Shown piece after piece: positions 34,032 through 43,357 of a DNA stretch of 64,000 nucleotides (position 1 is the first letter of the stretch; the number at the start of each line of letters is the position of its first letter). The position numbers and the translations under genes were made by a program. The stretch is from Bacillota bacterium. GTDB lineage: Bacteria; Bacillota; Bacilli; Paenibacillales; NBRC-103111. The DNA is taken from assembly GCA_023388055.1 (NCBI GenBank), contig JAEWGW010000002.1:62001-126000 (forward strand), in the 5' to 3' direction. The notes beneath the pieces are model-generated. The model had not been told where the DNA came from. It saw only the letters and a program-made list of their open reading frames with translations, and made no database searches.

Positions 34032-34460
34032 TTAACCGCGTACAGGACGTGTGACAGCATCCTCTACCTTGATGCAGCGGTCCATAATGACCTGAAGACC
34101 GCCTGCCGCAGCAATGTCCGCGGCCTCCTCACTCTCAATTCCCTGCTGCAGCCAAAGAACCTTGGCTCCTGCTTTAACGGCTTCCTCCGCCACCTCTGCA
34201 CAAAACTCGCTTCTGCGGAACACATTCACAATATCGATGGCATCCGGAACCTCAGCCAAGGAATTATACCGTTTCTCCCCCAGAATGGTATCGGCGCCGG
34301 TGGGATTTACCGGAATAATCCGGTACCCCCGGTCCTGCATGGCCGCAGCCACCATATGCGAGGTGCGGTCGGGCTTGTCCGACAATCCCACCACAGCGAT
34401 ATTGGTTGTTTTCTCCAAAATTGATTTAATCTCAACCCGCGACGGGTTCTCAAATGCCAT
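34032..34460 (-). CDS. CoA-binding domain protein (YccU type)
   Basis: A 142-residue single-domain Rossmann protein of the CoA-binding family. It has NIAVVGLSDKPDRTSHMVA with the nucleotide-binding turn, YRIIPVNPTGADTILGEKRY and KVLWLQQGIESEEAADIAAA, then a conserved Cys near the end (VIMDRCIKVED). Relatives bind CoA and are often regulatory or enigmatic; no partner enzyme is nearby. AAGGAGG precedes the ATG. It lies 20 bases upstream of thiE and may be cotranscribed with it. Confidence 0.85.
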   Translation of the reverse strand: MAFENPSRVEIKSILEKTTNIAVVGLSDKPDRTSHMVAAAMQDRGYRIIPVNPTGADTILGEKRYNSLAEVPDAIDIVNVFRRSEFCAEVAEEAVKAGAKVLWLQQGIESEEAADIAAAGGLQVIMDRCIKVEDAVTRPVRG

Positions 34461-34494
34461 TATGGTGAGCCTCCTTAGATGTACGTATTGTCAA

Positions 34495-35328
34495 TCAGGC
34501 ACCCGGGGTATAGGAAAGGCTCTGACGCCCCATAGCTTCCCAGGTTTCCAGAAACTGCTGGCGGTCAACGGGAAACTGCTTCTTCCCGGTCCACGGATCA
34601 TTCACATATACATATTGGTCATCATACCCCACAAGCAGCACCGCATGCTCCATAAAGGTGGTTTTAATCGGACCCGTCGGCGTATCCCAGGTTACCCATT
34701 TGGCGGGTACACGGAAGTCGATGGTGGTCCAGACCACCGCGGGAATCCCTTGGGACAGCTGAAGCTCCAGCTCAATGAATTCAGACCCGGTGAGATCCAC
34801 AGCGGAGGGAACATTGCCCTCCAACACCGGAAACAGCGCCGTGTGGTAAATGCCAAAGCCCTTGCCCTTTCCTGAAACCTCCCCTACAAAACCCGTATTG
34901 GGGTTTCCCCAATATGCCGGGGACCCGTCGGTATTCATGGTGATCGGCGTCATGTCAACGGGCATTTCGGATAGGAGATCCATCTTGGTCTTGGCCACAC
35001 CGGCGAAATTCAACAGCATGGACAAGCTGGTTATTTCACAGCCCGAGGGCAGCTCGGGATGCTGGCGGTAAATCGGCGCATCAAGAAGAACGGATGCCTT
35101 TCTCTCCGGCTTGACAGGTGTCGGCGCCGGAACGGGTGATGGCTCGGCTGCAGCGGATTCAGCCGGGCGCACCACGGCAGCCGCCGCATCAGCATAAGGG
35201 GAAATCGCCCATTCCTTCCCGCTTAGCCTGCCATAAATCAGCACGCTGAATACACCGCTGGAAAACACGAGTCCTACCACCATCACAAAGGCCGCCACAT
35301 ATTTTGTTGTCTTCCAGAGAATATTCAT
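34495..35328 (-). CDS. membrane-anchored C39-family cysteine peptidase (YvpB-like)
   Basis: A 277-residue secreted or membrane-anchored protein. One N-terminal TM segment (AAFVMVVGLVFSSGVFSVLI) is followed by an Ala/Pro/Ser-rich linker and a C39-like peptidase domain (about residues 97-277). The catalytic Cys lies in LPSGCEITSLSMLLN, the His in TFMEHAVLLVGYDD, and the Asn/Asp in YVNDPWTGKKQ. The active site would face the cell exterior; the substrate is unknown. The start is ambiguous between ATG 35328 and a GTG three codons upstream. Confidence 0.83.
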   Translation of the reverse strand: MNILWKTTKYVAAFVMVVGLVFSSGVFSVLIYGRLSGKEWAISPYADAAAAVVRPAESAAAEPSPVPAPTPVKPERKASVLLDAPIYRQHPELPSGCEITSLSMLLNFAGVAKTKMDLLSEMPVDMTPITMNTDGSPAYWGNPNTGFVGEVSGKGKGFGIYHTALFPVLEGNVPSAVDLTGSEFIELELQLSQGIPAVVWTTIDFRVPAKWVTWDTPTGPIKTTFMEHAVLLVGYDDQYVYVNDPWTGKKQFPVDRQQFLETWEAMGRQSLSYTPGA

Positions 35329-35371
35329 CCTGATCACTCTTTTTGCTGTAGTATTCTTGCGAGTATGCGGG

Positions 35372-36673
35372 TCAGATCAGTTCGATATGGGCGCCGAGAT
35401 CAAGCATATGCCGGAAGAAGCCGGGATACGATTTGGCCACATGGTGGGCGTCATTAATGATAAGCCCCTGTTCCGAACGCAAACCCACCACGGACAAGGC
35501 CATGATAACCCTGTGGTCATAATGAGCGTTAATCTCCACGCCGCCCTTCACACCTTCGGGTTTGCCGTGGACAATAATTTCGCTTTGCCGCTCCTCCACA
35601 TTCGCTCCGGCCTTGTTCAGCTCATGAACAAAGTCGGTAATGCGGTCGCATTCCTTGTAACGCAGATTCTCTACATTATAGAAGCGGGTGGTCCCTTCGG
35701 CAAAAACGGAGGCTGCCACCATGGCCAATACACCGTCCGTAAAGTGGTCACCGTCGAATTCTCCGCCGCGGAGCTTGCCATTGCCTGTTATATGGACAGT
35801 GTCGTTGGTATGTGTCAGAGGCACACCCATCGCCTTCAGCACATCCACCACCGCACGTTCACCCTGGCGGCTCTTCTCGGCCAGCCTGCGGACGGTGACA
35901 TCCGAGGAGGTAACGGCGGCGGCAGCCAGAATAGCGGCAGAGCCGGGGTAATCCCCTTGGACAATGTATTCCTTGGGCAAGTAACGCTGCCGTCCCGGAA
36001 TCCGGAAGTGCATATAATCTTCGGCAGCCTCCACCTGAATTCCTGCCTGCTCGAGGACTTCCAAGGTTTGGCCGACAATGACCTTGGACTTCAGATCATG
36101 CAGAACCGTAATTTCGCTGTCTTCCGCAAGCAAGGGAGTCATAAATAACAGTGAGCTTAAAAATTGGGAGCTGACATTGCCCGATACGGTAATATGTCCG
36201 CCCTTGGGTTTACCGCCTCCGATGGTGATTGGCAGTCTGCCGTCCCGGTCTGCAACCTCAACCCCCATTTGGCGGAGGGAATCGATGAGATCATGATGAG
36301 GGCGTTTGCCCAAGGATTCGGGATAACGGTTCACGAAGGTGACATCATCCGGGCACAGCGCGGCAATGGACATTAGAAACCGCAGAACCGCTCCGGCGTT
36401 GCCTACATCCAGCTCCTTCACCTTAGCCGGGTGGGCACCGAAGCCATTCATCACCAGCTTGGTTTCATCCTCCGTCAAGGTAGCCCCCAAGTCCCGGATA
36501 CAGCGGCGCATGGCATCGCTGTCCTCACTGTGGGCAGGATAATAGATGGTGCTTGTCCCATCTGCCAGAGCTCCGATCAGAAGATAGCGGGTCGTATAAT
36601 TCTTGGACGATAACGCTTGTATATCACCCCGGAGGACCGGGGTAGGTTTGATCACAGCTTTAAAACCGTTCAT
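35372..36673 (-). CDS. aroA: 5-enolpyruvylshikimate-3-phosphate synthase
   Basis: A 433-residue EPSP synthase. It contains LRGDIQALSSKNYTTRYLLIGALADG (the phosphate-binding Lys, Ser and Arg), DVGNAGAVLRFL near residue 90 (corresponding to the NAGTAxR glyphosate-site motif), SSQFLSSLLFMTPL and RLRYKECDRI-type ENLRYKECDRITDF near 335. It transfers enolpyruvate from PEP to shikimate-3-phosphate. The G-A-V after NAG is unusual compared with the common GTAMR. The start at ATG 36673 has AGGAGGG 9 bases upstream. aroK lies 560 bp away on the same strand, with a rhodanese gene in the opposite direction between them. Confidence 0.93.
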   Translation of the reverse strand: MNGFKAVIKPTPVLRGDIQALSSKNYTTRYLLIGALADGTSTIYYPAHSEDSDAMRRCIRDLGATLTEDETKLVMNGFGAHPAKVKELDVGNAGAVLRFLMSIAALCPDDVTFVNRYPESLGKRPHHDLIDSLRQMGVEVADRDGRLPITIGGGKPKGGHITVSGNVSSQFLSSLLFMTPLLAEDSEITVLHDLKSKVIVGQTLEVLEQAGIQVEAAEDYMHFRIPGRQRYLPKEYIVQGDYPGSAAILAAAAVTSSDVTVRRLAEKSRQGERAVVDVLKAMGVPLTHTNDTVHITGNGKLRGGEFDGDHFTDGVLAMVAASVFAEGTTRFYNVENLRYKECDRITDFVHELNKAGANVEERQSEIIVHGKPEGVKGGVEINAHYDHRVIMALSVVGLRSEQGLIINDAHHVAKSYPGFFRHMLDLGAHIELI

Positions 36674-36931
36674 CGGGCAGGTTCCCTCCTGAGAGTTTTT
36701 TGCACTAGCAAAAAATGGCTTCGTAAAAAAGCTTGTGGCCGGACATCGGCCGTTCATAGTTACTGACAGTTTACCATATGCGGCAGGCCTTGGGAATGCG
36801 GTACAAGTCGCATCCTTCCGAGAAAACACGAATTTTCCCGTATTTGTTCGAGGGAGACCCAGTCCGCTTGACCCTCATACGCAATTCCGGTAGACTTCTA
36901 AAAAACATCCCAAATCGTGAGGTGCAGCGAC

Positions 36932-37237
36932 ATGGAACAGGAAATTGGCTGGATATCCGCCGACGAGGTCCGGCAACGACTGGAACGCGGTGAAGCATTA
37001 AACTTGGTGGACGTGCGTGAGCCTGAGGAGGTTGCGTTGGGCATGCTCCCCGGCGCTATTCATATTCCGTTGGGCGAGCTGCCTTACCGGCATGAAGAAA
37101 TCCCTAAGGCCGATGAGGTCATCTTCGTATGCAGAAGCGGCAGCCGCAGCGGCCGGGCATGCGATTATCTGCGGCACATGGGCTACCGCGGTCTTAAGAA
37201 TATGGAGGGAGGCATGCTGGATTACGGGAATCCGTAA
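36932..37237 (+). CDS. rhodanese-domain protein
   Basis: A 101-residue single rhodanese domain. ISADEVRQRLERGEALNLVDVREPEEV is the family N-terminus, GAIHIPLGELPYR the second conserved block, and the active-site loop is FVCRSGSRSGRA with the persulfide-carrying Cys near residue 70. It would act as a sulfur carrier or thiosulfate sulfurtransferase. GAGGTG lies about 8 bases before the ATG. It is convergent with aroK and ends two bases from its stop. Confidence 0.9.
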   Translation: MEQEIGWISADEVRQRLERGEALNLVDVREPEEVALGMLPGAIHIPLGELPYRHEEIPKADEVIFVCRSGSRSGRACDYLRHMGYRGLKNMEGGMLDYGNP

Positions 37238-37239
37238 CC

Positions 37240-37743
37240 TCACGCCTCCAGCATTTCCTCAATCCTGCGGGCCGCCTCCTCCGGCGACAGGCGGTCCGTA
37301 TGGAGCTGAGCCGCCGCAAAATCATAAGCATGGCGCCGGGCTTCCACCAGAGTATGCACCCGCTCCACCACATCCCCCTGCAATAACGGTCTGCCCTTAT
37401 CGCCGCGAACCCGTTCTACAATTACCGATTCCTCCGCATTCATTGCCACAACAAGACCGTTCTCCAGCATTAACCTGCGGTTCTCCTCCAAGAGAACAGC
37501 ACCTCCTCCTGTAGATACGACCTGATTCTGGCGCTGCAGCAGCTCCCGCAAGGCTTCTGTTTCCTGTTGGCGAAAAAAAGCCTCTCCATGCTCTTCGAAC
37601 ATCCGGCTGATGCTCATCCCCGTCTGCTCCTGGATAAAGGCATCCGTATCCGTGAAGGTCCAGCCGAGACGACTGGCAAGAATCCGGCCTACGGTGGTTT
37701 TTCCGGTGCCCATAAAACCCACCAAAACAATATTCCGCTGCAT
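37240..37743 (-). CDS. aroK: shikimate kinase
   Basis: A 167-residue P-loop kinase. Walker A is GFMGTGKTTVG at residue 8, DTDAFIQEQTG binds shikimate and Mg2+, EAFFRQQETEAL and VVSTGGGAVLLEENR follow, and the lid Arg is in GDKGRPLL near 120. It phosphorylates shikimate at O3, one step before AroA. GGAGGGG lies about 6 bases before the ATG. Confidence 0.93.
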   Translation of the reverse strand: MQRNIVLVGFMGTGKTTVGRILASRLGWTFTDTDAFIQEQTGMSISRMFEEHGEAFFRQQETEALRELLQRQNQVVSTGGGAVLLEENRRLMLENGLVVAMNAEESVIVERVRGDKGRPLLQGDVVERVHTLVEARRHAYDFAAAQLHTDRLSPEEAARRIEEMLEA

Positions 37744-37832
37744 CGACTTCCCCTCCTCTCTCTTTAACCCGTGCTCATTCTCGGATTTTACCGCGAAAGA
37801 AAGGGAATAGGCAAGACAATCTTGACCCGAAA

Positions 37833-40800
37833 TTAATTATCCAACGGTTGATTCCATGGAACCCGGAACCAGACCTTCGTTCCCTGCTCCGGAGCGCTTT
37901 CCACGTTTAATCCCTTTCCAAACAATTGGATCAGCCTCCTGTTGGTGTTCAGCAAGCCGATTCCCCTTCTGCCCTGGCGTGAGGAATCCAGCAGACGTTC
38001 CAGCTCTCCGGCAGGCATCCCTCTGCCGTTATCCCGGACCTCCAGCAGAACCCCTTCCTCCTCCCGGCTGATCCGGACATGGATGTGGAGCGGCTTGCGC
38101 CCGGTCATTCCATGTTTGACAGCGTTTTCCACCAATGGCTGCAGGCTGAGAGGCGGCAGGAAAATATCCGCTTCCCCGTCCACGTTCATGTCGATATCCA
38201 CAGACAAGCGCGGTCCAAACCGGGCCTGTTCAATATACAGATAAGCACGCACCAGCTCCAGCTCATGCTCCAGTGAAACCAACTGCTCCATATTCAAGAA
38301 GTCAACACTGATCCGCAAGTAGCTGATGAATGCTTCCCCCAGCTCCTGCATTGTCTCCTTGTTAATTTCGCTCAACGCCAGAAGGGAATTCAGCGTGTTG
38401 TAAAGGAAGTGAGGCGAAATTTGCGCTTGCAGATAAGCAGCCTCTATCCGCAAACCTTCCGATATAGCGCGTTTCAACCTTGCAAGAGACCATAACCGGT
38501 ACTTCAGCTCCAGAGCATCCACCGGTTTGACCAGGTAATCATTAGCCCCGGCCAAAAAACCGGTATAAATATCCTCCGGCTGATTGCGGGCCGTAAGCAG
38601 GAGCAGCGGCAATTCGGCTATGTCATACCGCTCGCGTACAAGACGGGTCAATTCATAGCCGGACATCTGGGGCATCATCACATCCACAATCAGGATGTCC
38701 CAAGGCTCCTTATCCAGCATCAAAAGCAAGTCCTCCGGCTTCTGGACCGTGGTAATGCTATATTCGTCAGAGGATAACACACTGGCCAGCACCTTTAAGT
38801 TGATGGAGTCATCATCCACTGCCAGAATACGGACGGGCTTTTCGGTGAAGAGTTCCGGCGGATTGGGATAGATTCCTTGAAGGGAAACATCTGCTGCAGA
38901 CTTCTGCTCCTGACTAAACGGAATCTCTTCCGCTTCTGAAGGTAGGGCTGTTCCCTTTATGTTCAAGGCTGCCAGTGGCAGTGTAAACTGGAAGCTGCTG
39001 CCCACCCCGGGCTGAGAACGGACTGTCATTTCACCTCCGTGCAGCTCAATCAGCTGTTTGGTGATGGTGAGACCTAATCCTATCCCCCCCAGTTCTGCCC
39101 CTTCTTTGCCCTGCTCGTATTCCCGGAATATCCGCAGCTGCATCTCCTCATCCATTCCTAAACCGGTATCGGCGATTTCCACTGCCGCCATCCCCTTGCG
39201 GATGAAGGCGGAAACCCGGATTTCCCCTTCCTGTGTAAACTTAACGGCATTGTGCAGCAGGTTATATAAGCTTTGAGTGAGCCTTTTTTCATCCGCCCAT
39301 ACAGGCGGCAGTGATTCCGGCACATCCATAACAAAACGGACGGCCTTCCCCTCCAGATTATGCTTCAGCATATCCCAAACTCCCGAAACCACAGACAAGA
39401 GGGAAACAGGCTTCTGCTGAAGGGTGATCCGGTGATCCTGAAGGCGGGCCATATCCAGCAGATCATCAAGCAGGCTGGCCATCCTTTGGCCGATGACCCG
39501 CATCAGCTCCATATCCTCCGAGCTGCGCTGCTCCAGCTTATTCTTCTCCCGGGCTGTCACTGCCTGGGCAATGTTCATCATGCCGTGGAGCGGATTGCGC
39601 AGCTCGTGGGAGGTTTGGGCAAGAAACCGGTCCTTTTCCTTGGAGGCGGCATTCAGCTGGTGGTTAAGCCGTTCATTTTCCGCAGCGTTGTGAAAGTACT
39701 TCTTGAACCAATAGCAGGAGAAGCCGATCATAGCCCCGATCAGATTCACCGGATAATAGATGTGTTTGGCCGTATAGCTGTAGCTGATCACGCTCCATAC
39801 CACATTGGATACCAGACAGGACATGGAGAAAACCAGAAATACGGCATCCTTGTCATCACGCCAGACCGCGCGGAACAGCATCCCGCCGAACCAGATCACG
39901 GGCAGCACATAAAGGCACATGTGGATACGGGCCTTTATGGAGTAGTGGACCAGCTCCATAGGTGCAGCCAGGATAAAAACGGAATACAGGCATAACAGCA
40001 CCGTGTAAATCAAATACACCTTGTACCGCTTGGTTTTGCCCAGGAAGGTCCGGCCCAATTGGATCATGAAGAAGGACATCCACATATAGGCCAGCAGCTT
40101 GATCTTCCACAGCCATGCATATGGAACCGCAACCAGCTCCAGGATTACCACATCATCCGAAAGGACTACAGTCAGGGCAGCCATCAGCATCATAATGCCA
40201 AAGGTCGGGAGCGCCCGCTGTCTTCTGTCAAACAGGAAGAGGATAAAACCGTATAAACAATGGAGCAGCGCAATAAAAACTACTCCCAACTGGAGACCGA
40301 CGGAAATGAAACGCTCCGAGGTAACAGCGCTTTGGGAGCCGAAACGGATGGATTTCACAATACCGCCATTTAGAGAATCATCGAAATTGGCGTACCGGAT
40401 GATGAGCTCAATGGTATCGCTGCTCTCTGCCGATGCGGACGCGACGTAGGTAGCGGCGCTGGGCAGATAGCTTCCCCGGTCCGTGCCCGGCCGTCCCGCC
40501 TCCGCCACCACCTTCCCGTTTATCTCCAGTGTGGAGGAAGTCCGAACATCCGCGACCCAGAAGCCATACGACAGGTCCGCGTTTGGATCGACCCGGATGA
40601 GCAAGCGGTAGGTTCCGTAGCCGAATGAATCCGGGCCCTCCTTTACTTCAAGAGGGTATTGTCCCTCCAACGGAATCTCCAACAGCATACGGTCCTGTTG
40701 ACGGCCACCGGCAATATCCTGTTGTGTCAGCAGTTGTCCAGGGTAAAACTCCCACTCGCCGTCCAAGGTAATGGAGGGCGAATCGGAGAAGTTCCAGCCG

Positions 40801-40967
40801 CTTAGATCCACGGTGCCCCCTGCTGCCTTAGGATGCTCCGGAACATGCAGCTCAGCGGTCCATAACCACCGGATCCCCTGCATCAGACCCACGAACAGCA
40901 GGATAAGGGCCAGATATTTTGGCAAACGCCAGTTCATTTTCAGGTGAGAGTTCGTTAATTTGTCCAT
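37833..40967 (-). CDS. hybrid sensor kinase with two kinase modules (7TM-DISM, HisKA, REC, LytS-type kinase)
   Basis: A 1,044-residue membrane sensor. In order it has an N-terminal TM (about 15-33), an extracellular beta-rich 7TMR-DISM-like sensor (about 45-215, with the jelly-roll pattern ITLDGEWEFYPGQLL), seven TM segments (about 225-425), HisKA with SHELRNPLHGM near 460, HATPase (NLLHNAVKF, DTGLGM, GGIGLGLTI), REC (about 705-820, VDVMMPQMSGYEL) and a LytS/YesM-type kinase with SPHFLYNTLNSLLAL and a second HATPase (PLSLQPLVENAVKHG, NGRGMP). Two histidines can thus be phosphorylated. The ATG at 40967 has no good ribosome binding site; it follows the MerR-type gene by about 33 bases and may depend on it. 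Confidence 0.85.
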   Translation of the reverse strand: MDKLTNSHLKMNWRLPKYLALILLFVGLMQGIRWLWTAELHVPEHPKAAGGTVDLSGWNFSDSPSITLDGEWEFYPGQLLTQQDIAGGRQQDRMLLEIPLEGQYPLEVKEGPDSFGYGTYRLLIRVDPNADLSYGFWVADVRTSSTLEINGKVVAEAGRPGTDRGSYLPSAATYVASASAESSDTIELIIRYANFDDSLNGGIVKSIRFGSQSAVTSERFISVGLQLGVVFIALLHCLYGFILFLFDRRQRALPTFGIMMLMAALTVVLSDDVVILELVAVPYAWLWKIKLLAYMWMSFFMIQLGRTFLGKTKRYKVYLIYTVLLCLYSVFILAAPMELVHYSIKARIHMCLYVLPVIWFGGMLFRAVWRDDKDAVFLVFSMSCLVSNVVWSVISYSYTAKHIYYPVNLIGAMIGFSCYWFKKYFHNAAENERLNHQLNAASKEKDRFLAQTSHELRNPLHGMMNIAQAVTAREKNKLEQRSSEDMELMRVIGQRMASLLDDLLDMARLQDHRITLQQKPVSLLSVVSGVWDMLKHNLEGKAVRFVMDVPESLPPVWADEKRLTQSLYNLLHNAVKFTQEGEIRVSAFIRKGMAAVEIADTGLGMDEEMQLRIFREYEQGKEGAELGGIGLGLTITKQLIELHGGEMTVRSQPGVGSSFQFTLPLAALNIKGTALPSEAEEIPFSQEQKSAADVSLQGIYPNPPELFTEKPVRILAVDDDSINLKVLASVLSSDEYSITTVQKPEDLLLMLDKEPWDILIVDVMMPQMSGYELTRLVRERYDIAELPLLLLTARNQPEDIYTGFLAGANDYLVKPVDALELKYRLWSLARLKRAISEGLRIEAAYLQAQISPHFLYNTLNSLLALSEINKETMQELGEAFISYLRISVDFLNMEQLVSLEHELELVRAYLYIEQARFGPRLSVDIDMNVDGEADIFLPPLSLQPLVENAVKHGMTGRKPLHIHVRISREEEGVLLEVRDNGRGMPAGELERLLDSSRQGRRGIGLLNTNRRLIQLFGKGLNVESAPEQGTKVWFRVPWNQPLDN

Positions 40968-41000
40968 AGGGAAATTATAGCACAAAGTCCCAGTTTAGCC

Positions 41001-41420
41001 CTAGTCTTCATTTATAAGTTTATCAATTTGACTGGCAATTTGAGCGAATTCCCGGGAGATGGTTTCCAAGGACTGCATCATCAGCAGCCAGGCTTCAGGA
41101 TCACGCTTTATCTTTATCTCCGGAAAAGGTGTTGCTGGAGTCACGGCTGGAGGCTCTGCGAGAGGATCGGAATACAGCGGGACGAATTTTTGGAATCCCT
41201 CCTCCTCCAGCAGATTAAGGATGGTTTTGAGGCTGAACCGGTTGTTGCGGAGGGTGCGGACCCGGCGCAGAAGCTTCAGCGTACCCGATTCATACATCAC
41301 CATGTCGCCCTGCCGGACAGTTGGGATGTAATCATGAAAATACTGGATCCAGCGTTTGACTGTAGTGGGGGAAACCCGCAGCGCTTTGATGATCTCCAAT
41401 TGGTTATATAACTTACCCAT
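41001..41420 (-). CDS. MerR-like helix-turn-helix regulator
   Basis: A 139-residue protein with an N-terminal winged-helix of MerR type (YNQLEIIKALRVSPTTVKRWI, then RQGDMVMYESGTLKLLRRVR) and a C-terminal part with a helix, SLETISREFAQIASQIDKLIN, that may mediate dimerisation. No effector-binding domain is visible, and the conserved N-terminal SPSTLRYWE-like motif of classical MerR is replaced by SPTTVKRWI. AAAGGAG lies 9 bases before the ATG at 41420. It is immediately upstream of the hybrid kinase on the same strand, so the two are probably coexpressed. Confidence 0.75.
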   Translation of the reverse strand: MGKLYNQLEIIKALRVSPTTVKRWIQYFHDYIPTVRQGDMVMYESGTLKLLRRVRTLRNNRFSLKTILNLLEEEGFQKFVPLYSDPLAEPPAVTPATPFPEIKIKRDPEAWLLMMQSLETISREFAQIASQIDKLINED

Positions 41421-41658
41421 AACACCCGCTCCTTTGTACACATCTATCCAAACAAAAAAAATTTTCGTGTTTCTTCCGTACGGTTTTGTCATCTACAGTA
41501 AAGGATACTCGCATCCCCATAAAAAAATGAGAAAAAATACCCATCAAATGCTTGTTCCACCTCAACTGTCCGTTTTCCGCCATAAGAATTGTTCAAACTG
41601 TTATCAGATGGGTCCGTTACAATATCCTTACCAACCACCCAATGACAAGGAGACCATT

Positions 41659-41826
41659 ATGGGAAGAATGAGATCATTGACGCCGCGCCAATGTTTGAAG
41701 GATAACTGCCAGCGCAAGCATTATGCCAAAGGCTACTGCAAGGAGCATTATCAACAAAAATGGTACATCAATAAGGTGAATAGCGGTTATCAGCTGGAAA
41801 ACAAAAAAACCGCCAGTACCCTTTAA
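41659..41826 (+). CDS. small Cys/His zinc-motif protein
   Basis: A 55-residue basic protein with the motif CLKDNCQRKHYAKGYCKEHY. The C-x4-C-x8-C-x2-H spacing is that of small zinc-binding modules often fused to HNH nucleases or phage proteins (typical form C-x4-C-x-R-x4-G-x-C-x2-H-Y). A perfect AAGGAG lies 7 bases before the ATG, which supports it as a real gene although it is short. The function is unknown. It is isolated between two minus-strand regulator genes. Confidence 0.6.
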   Translation: MGRMRSLTPRQCLKDNCQRKHYAKGYCKEHYQQKWYINKVNSGYQLENKKTASTL

Positions 41827-41838
41827 CCGGCGGATTTT
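41803..41838. terminator. hairpin at the end of the small zinc-motif gene
   Basis: AAAACCGCC and GGCGGATTTT pair across the stop codon of the small gene. The hairpin is also positioned to terminate the response-regulator gene coming from the other side, where the A run becomes a T run. Confidence 0.65.
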
Positions 41839-41854
41839 CATTCATTTATTCAAT

Positions 41855-43015
41855 TTATGAAGATAAGAAGGTCTTGTCACTTCGTGAGGAAAACCACTTG
41901 TTATACCACTCCACTATTTGCGCCTGCAATCCGATTCCTAATTCCAGACGGAACATCTCTTCGGTTTCCCGGTAATGCCGCATCACGGACGAAAGATCGC
42001 CCATACCATGATAAGCCTGCAGCAGCAGGAAATGGGCTTCCTCGCAGTATGGCTGGCTCCGCAGGATTTTGGAGCCAGTCATAACTGCTTCCCTGCAGCG
42101 TTTAGCAGCTATCAGCAATTCCATTGCTTGCAGGGCATACAGAGTCCACATGTTGCGCAGCCGCTCATTTTCCTCCTCCGCCCAAGGATAGTCGTAATCG
42201 CCCAAATAATCGCCCTCGTACTGCTCAACCAGATTCTTCAGTTGGTCCACCTGATCCTTACGGTCCGGAAGCTCCTGCCACTCTTTGAGCCGAAGCTGCC
42301 ACTCTTCACTCTCCAGACGGATTTGTTCCGCGGGAATCCGGTAACCTTCCTCCAGCCTGACATTTTCGACTGTGATGGGCACCCCGGCTTTTTTGAGCCC
42401 CTGCCGCATCTGGTAAACCGCCGTATAGAGCTGTACCGCCGCTTTCTGGAGATCAATATCCGGCCATATCGCCTCGATCAGCTTATCACGGCTGACGGTT
42501 CTTCCCCGGTGGTGAACCAAGTACGCGAATAGCTCCTCGGCTTTGGCAGTCCGCCATTTGAAGGAGGATAACAAACCATTCGGACCGTCAAACCGCAATA
42601 GAGGGAAACAACGGATCAATACGGACTTGGACGCAGTCCGATTCGTCCGTACACCCACAGCTCCATTCCTCAGCTTCTTCAGCGTCTTATCCAGCCGGCT
42701 GGTTTCCACCGGCTTCAGCACATAGTCCACTGCATTGGCTTCAAAAGCAGCAAGGGCATATTCATCGTACGCCGTTACAAAAACAATGGAGGTGGTTTCG
42801 CATATTTCCTGCAGCTCATTGGCCATATCCAGACCATTCTTCTCCGGCATGCTGATATCCAGGAAGACCACATCCGGCTGCATGGACTGGGCAATACCCA
42901 CCGCTTCGTCCGCAACTGTGCACAGTTCAATTTGCTCCCACTCCGCTATCTCCTGCAGCTTGCGCTTTAACCATTTGAGGGCGATCGGCTCATCATCCAC
43001 TAACAGAGCACGCAT
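41855..43015 (-). CDS. response regulator with winged-helix and BTAD domain (SARP-like)
   Basis: A 386-residue regulator. The REC domain is at the N-terminus (ALLVDDEPIALKWLKRK; phospho-acceptor Asp in DVVFLDISMPEKNG near residue 54; Lys in VDYVLKPVE near 104). A winged helix follows (about 140-225, ending LYTAVYQMRQGLKKAG). The C-terminal bacterial transcriptional activation domain (about 240-380) has YDYPWAEEENERLRNMW and TPR-like helices. This REC plus SARP/BTAD design is widespread in Paenibacillus. AAGGGGTG precedes the ATG. It may be the output partner of the hybrid kinase 900 bp away; the two are separated by the small gene on the other strand. Confidence 0.87.
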   Translation of the reverse strand: MRALLVDDEPIALKWLKRKLQEIAEWEQIELCTVADEAVGIAQSMQPDVVFLDISMPEKNGLDMANELQEICETTSIVFVTAYDEYALAAFEANAVDYVLKPVETSRLDKTLKKLRNGAVGVRTNRTASKSVLIRCFPLLRFDGPNGLLSSFKWRTAKAEELFAYLVHHRGRTVSRDKLIEAIWPDIDLQKAAVQLYTAVYQMRQGLKKAGVPITVENVRLEEGYRIPAEQIRLESEEWQLRLKEWQELPDRKDQVDQLKNLVEQYEGDYLGDYDYPWAEEENERLRNMWTLYALQAMELLIAAKRCREAVMTGSKILRSQPYCEEAHFLLLQAYHGMGDLSSVMRHYRETEEMFRLELGIGLQAQIVEWYNKWFSSRSDKTFLSS

Positions 43016-43357
43016 ACCAACACCCCTTCCGCTATGTTAAATACTGGGAATATCTCTTATAAAGGATTAGCATATTTATTTTCTCATAAAATTCCTCATT
43101 CTTCCACTCCATAAATTCCCATTAACTCCAAAACCTATCGTTATAATTGATTTTTTTAATTCGAATTTTAAAATTCTCTATTTTAGATTTATTAACATTA
43201 TTTATTTTTATTTCTATCTTATGGTGGTATTTTCGTTACAGTCCGCATAATCAGTATTAACGACCATTTTTCACAAAGAGCGGTTGCTACCCATTCCGGG
43301 TTCTCGGAATCTGTAATAGGATGGTAGCATCTCACACCGAAGGGAGATTGTTAACAA
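43016..43357 (+). promoter_or_regulatory. AT-rich regulatory gap before the surface-protein locus
   Basis: This 342-bp gap between the divergent response-regulator gene and the first surface gene is much more AT-rich than its surroundings (43060-43215 especially). It probably holds the promoters of both. I found AT-rich hexamers but no convincing sigma-A pair, and no full match to the sigma-K pattern (AC, 17 bases, CATANNNTA), although CATATTTA occurs near 43068. AAGGGAG precedes the ATG at 43358. Confidence 0.35.
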
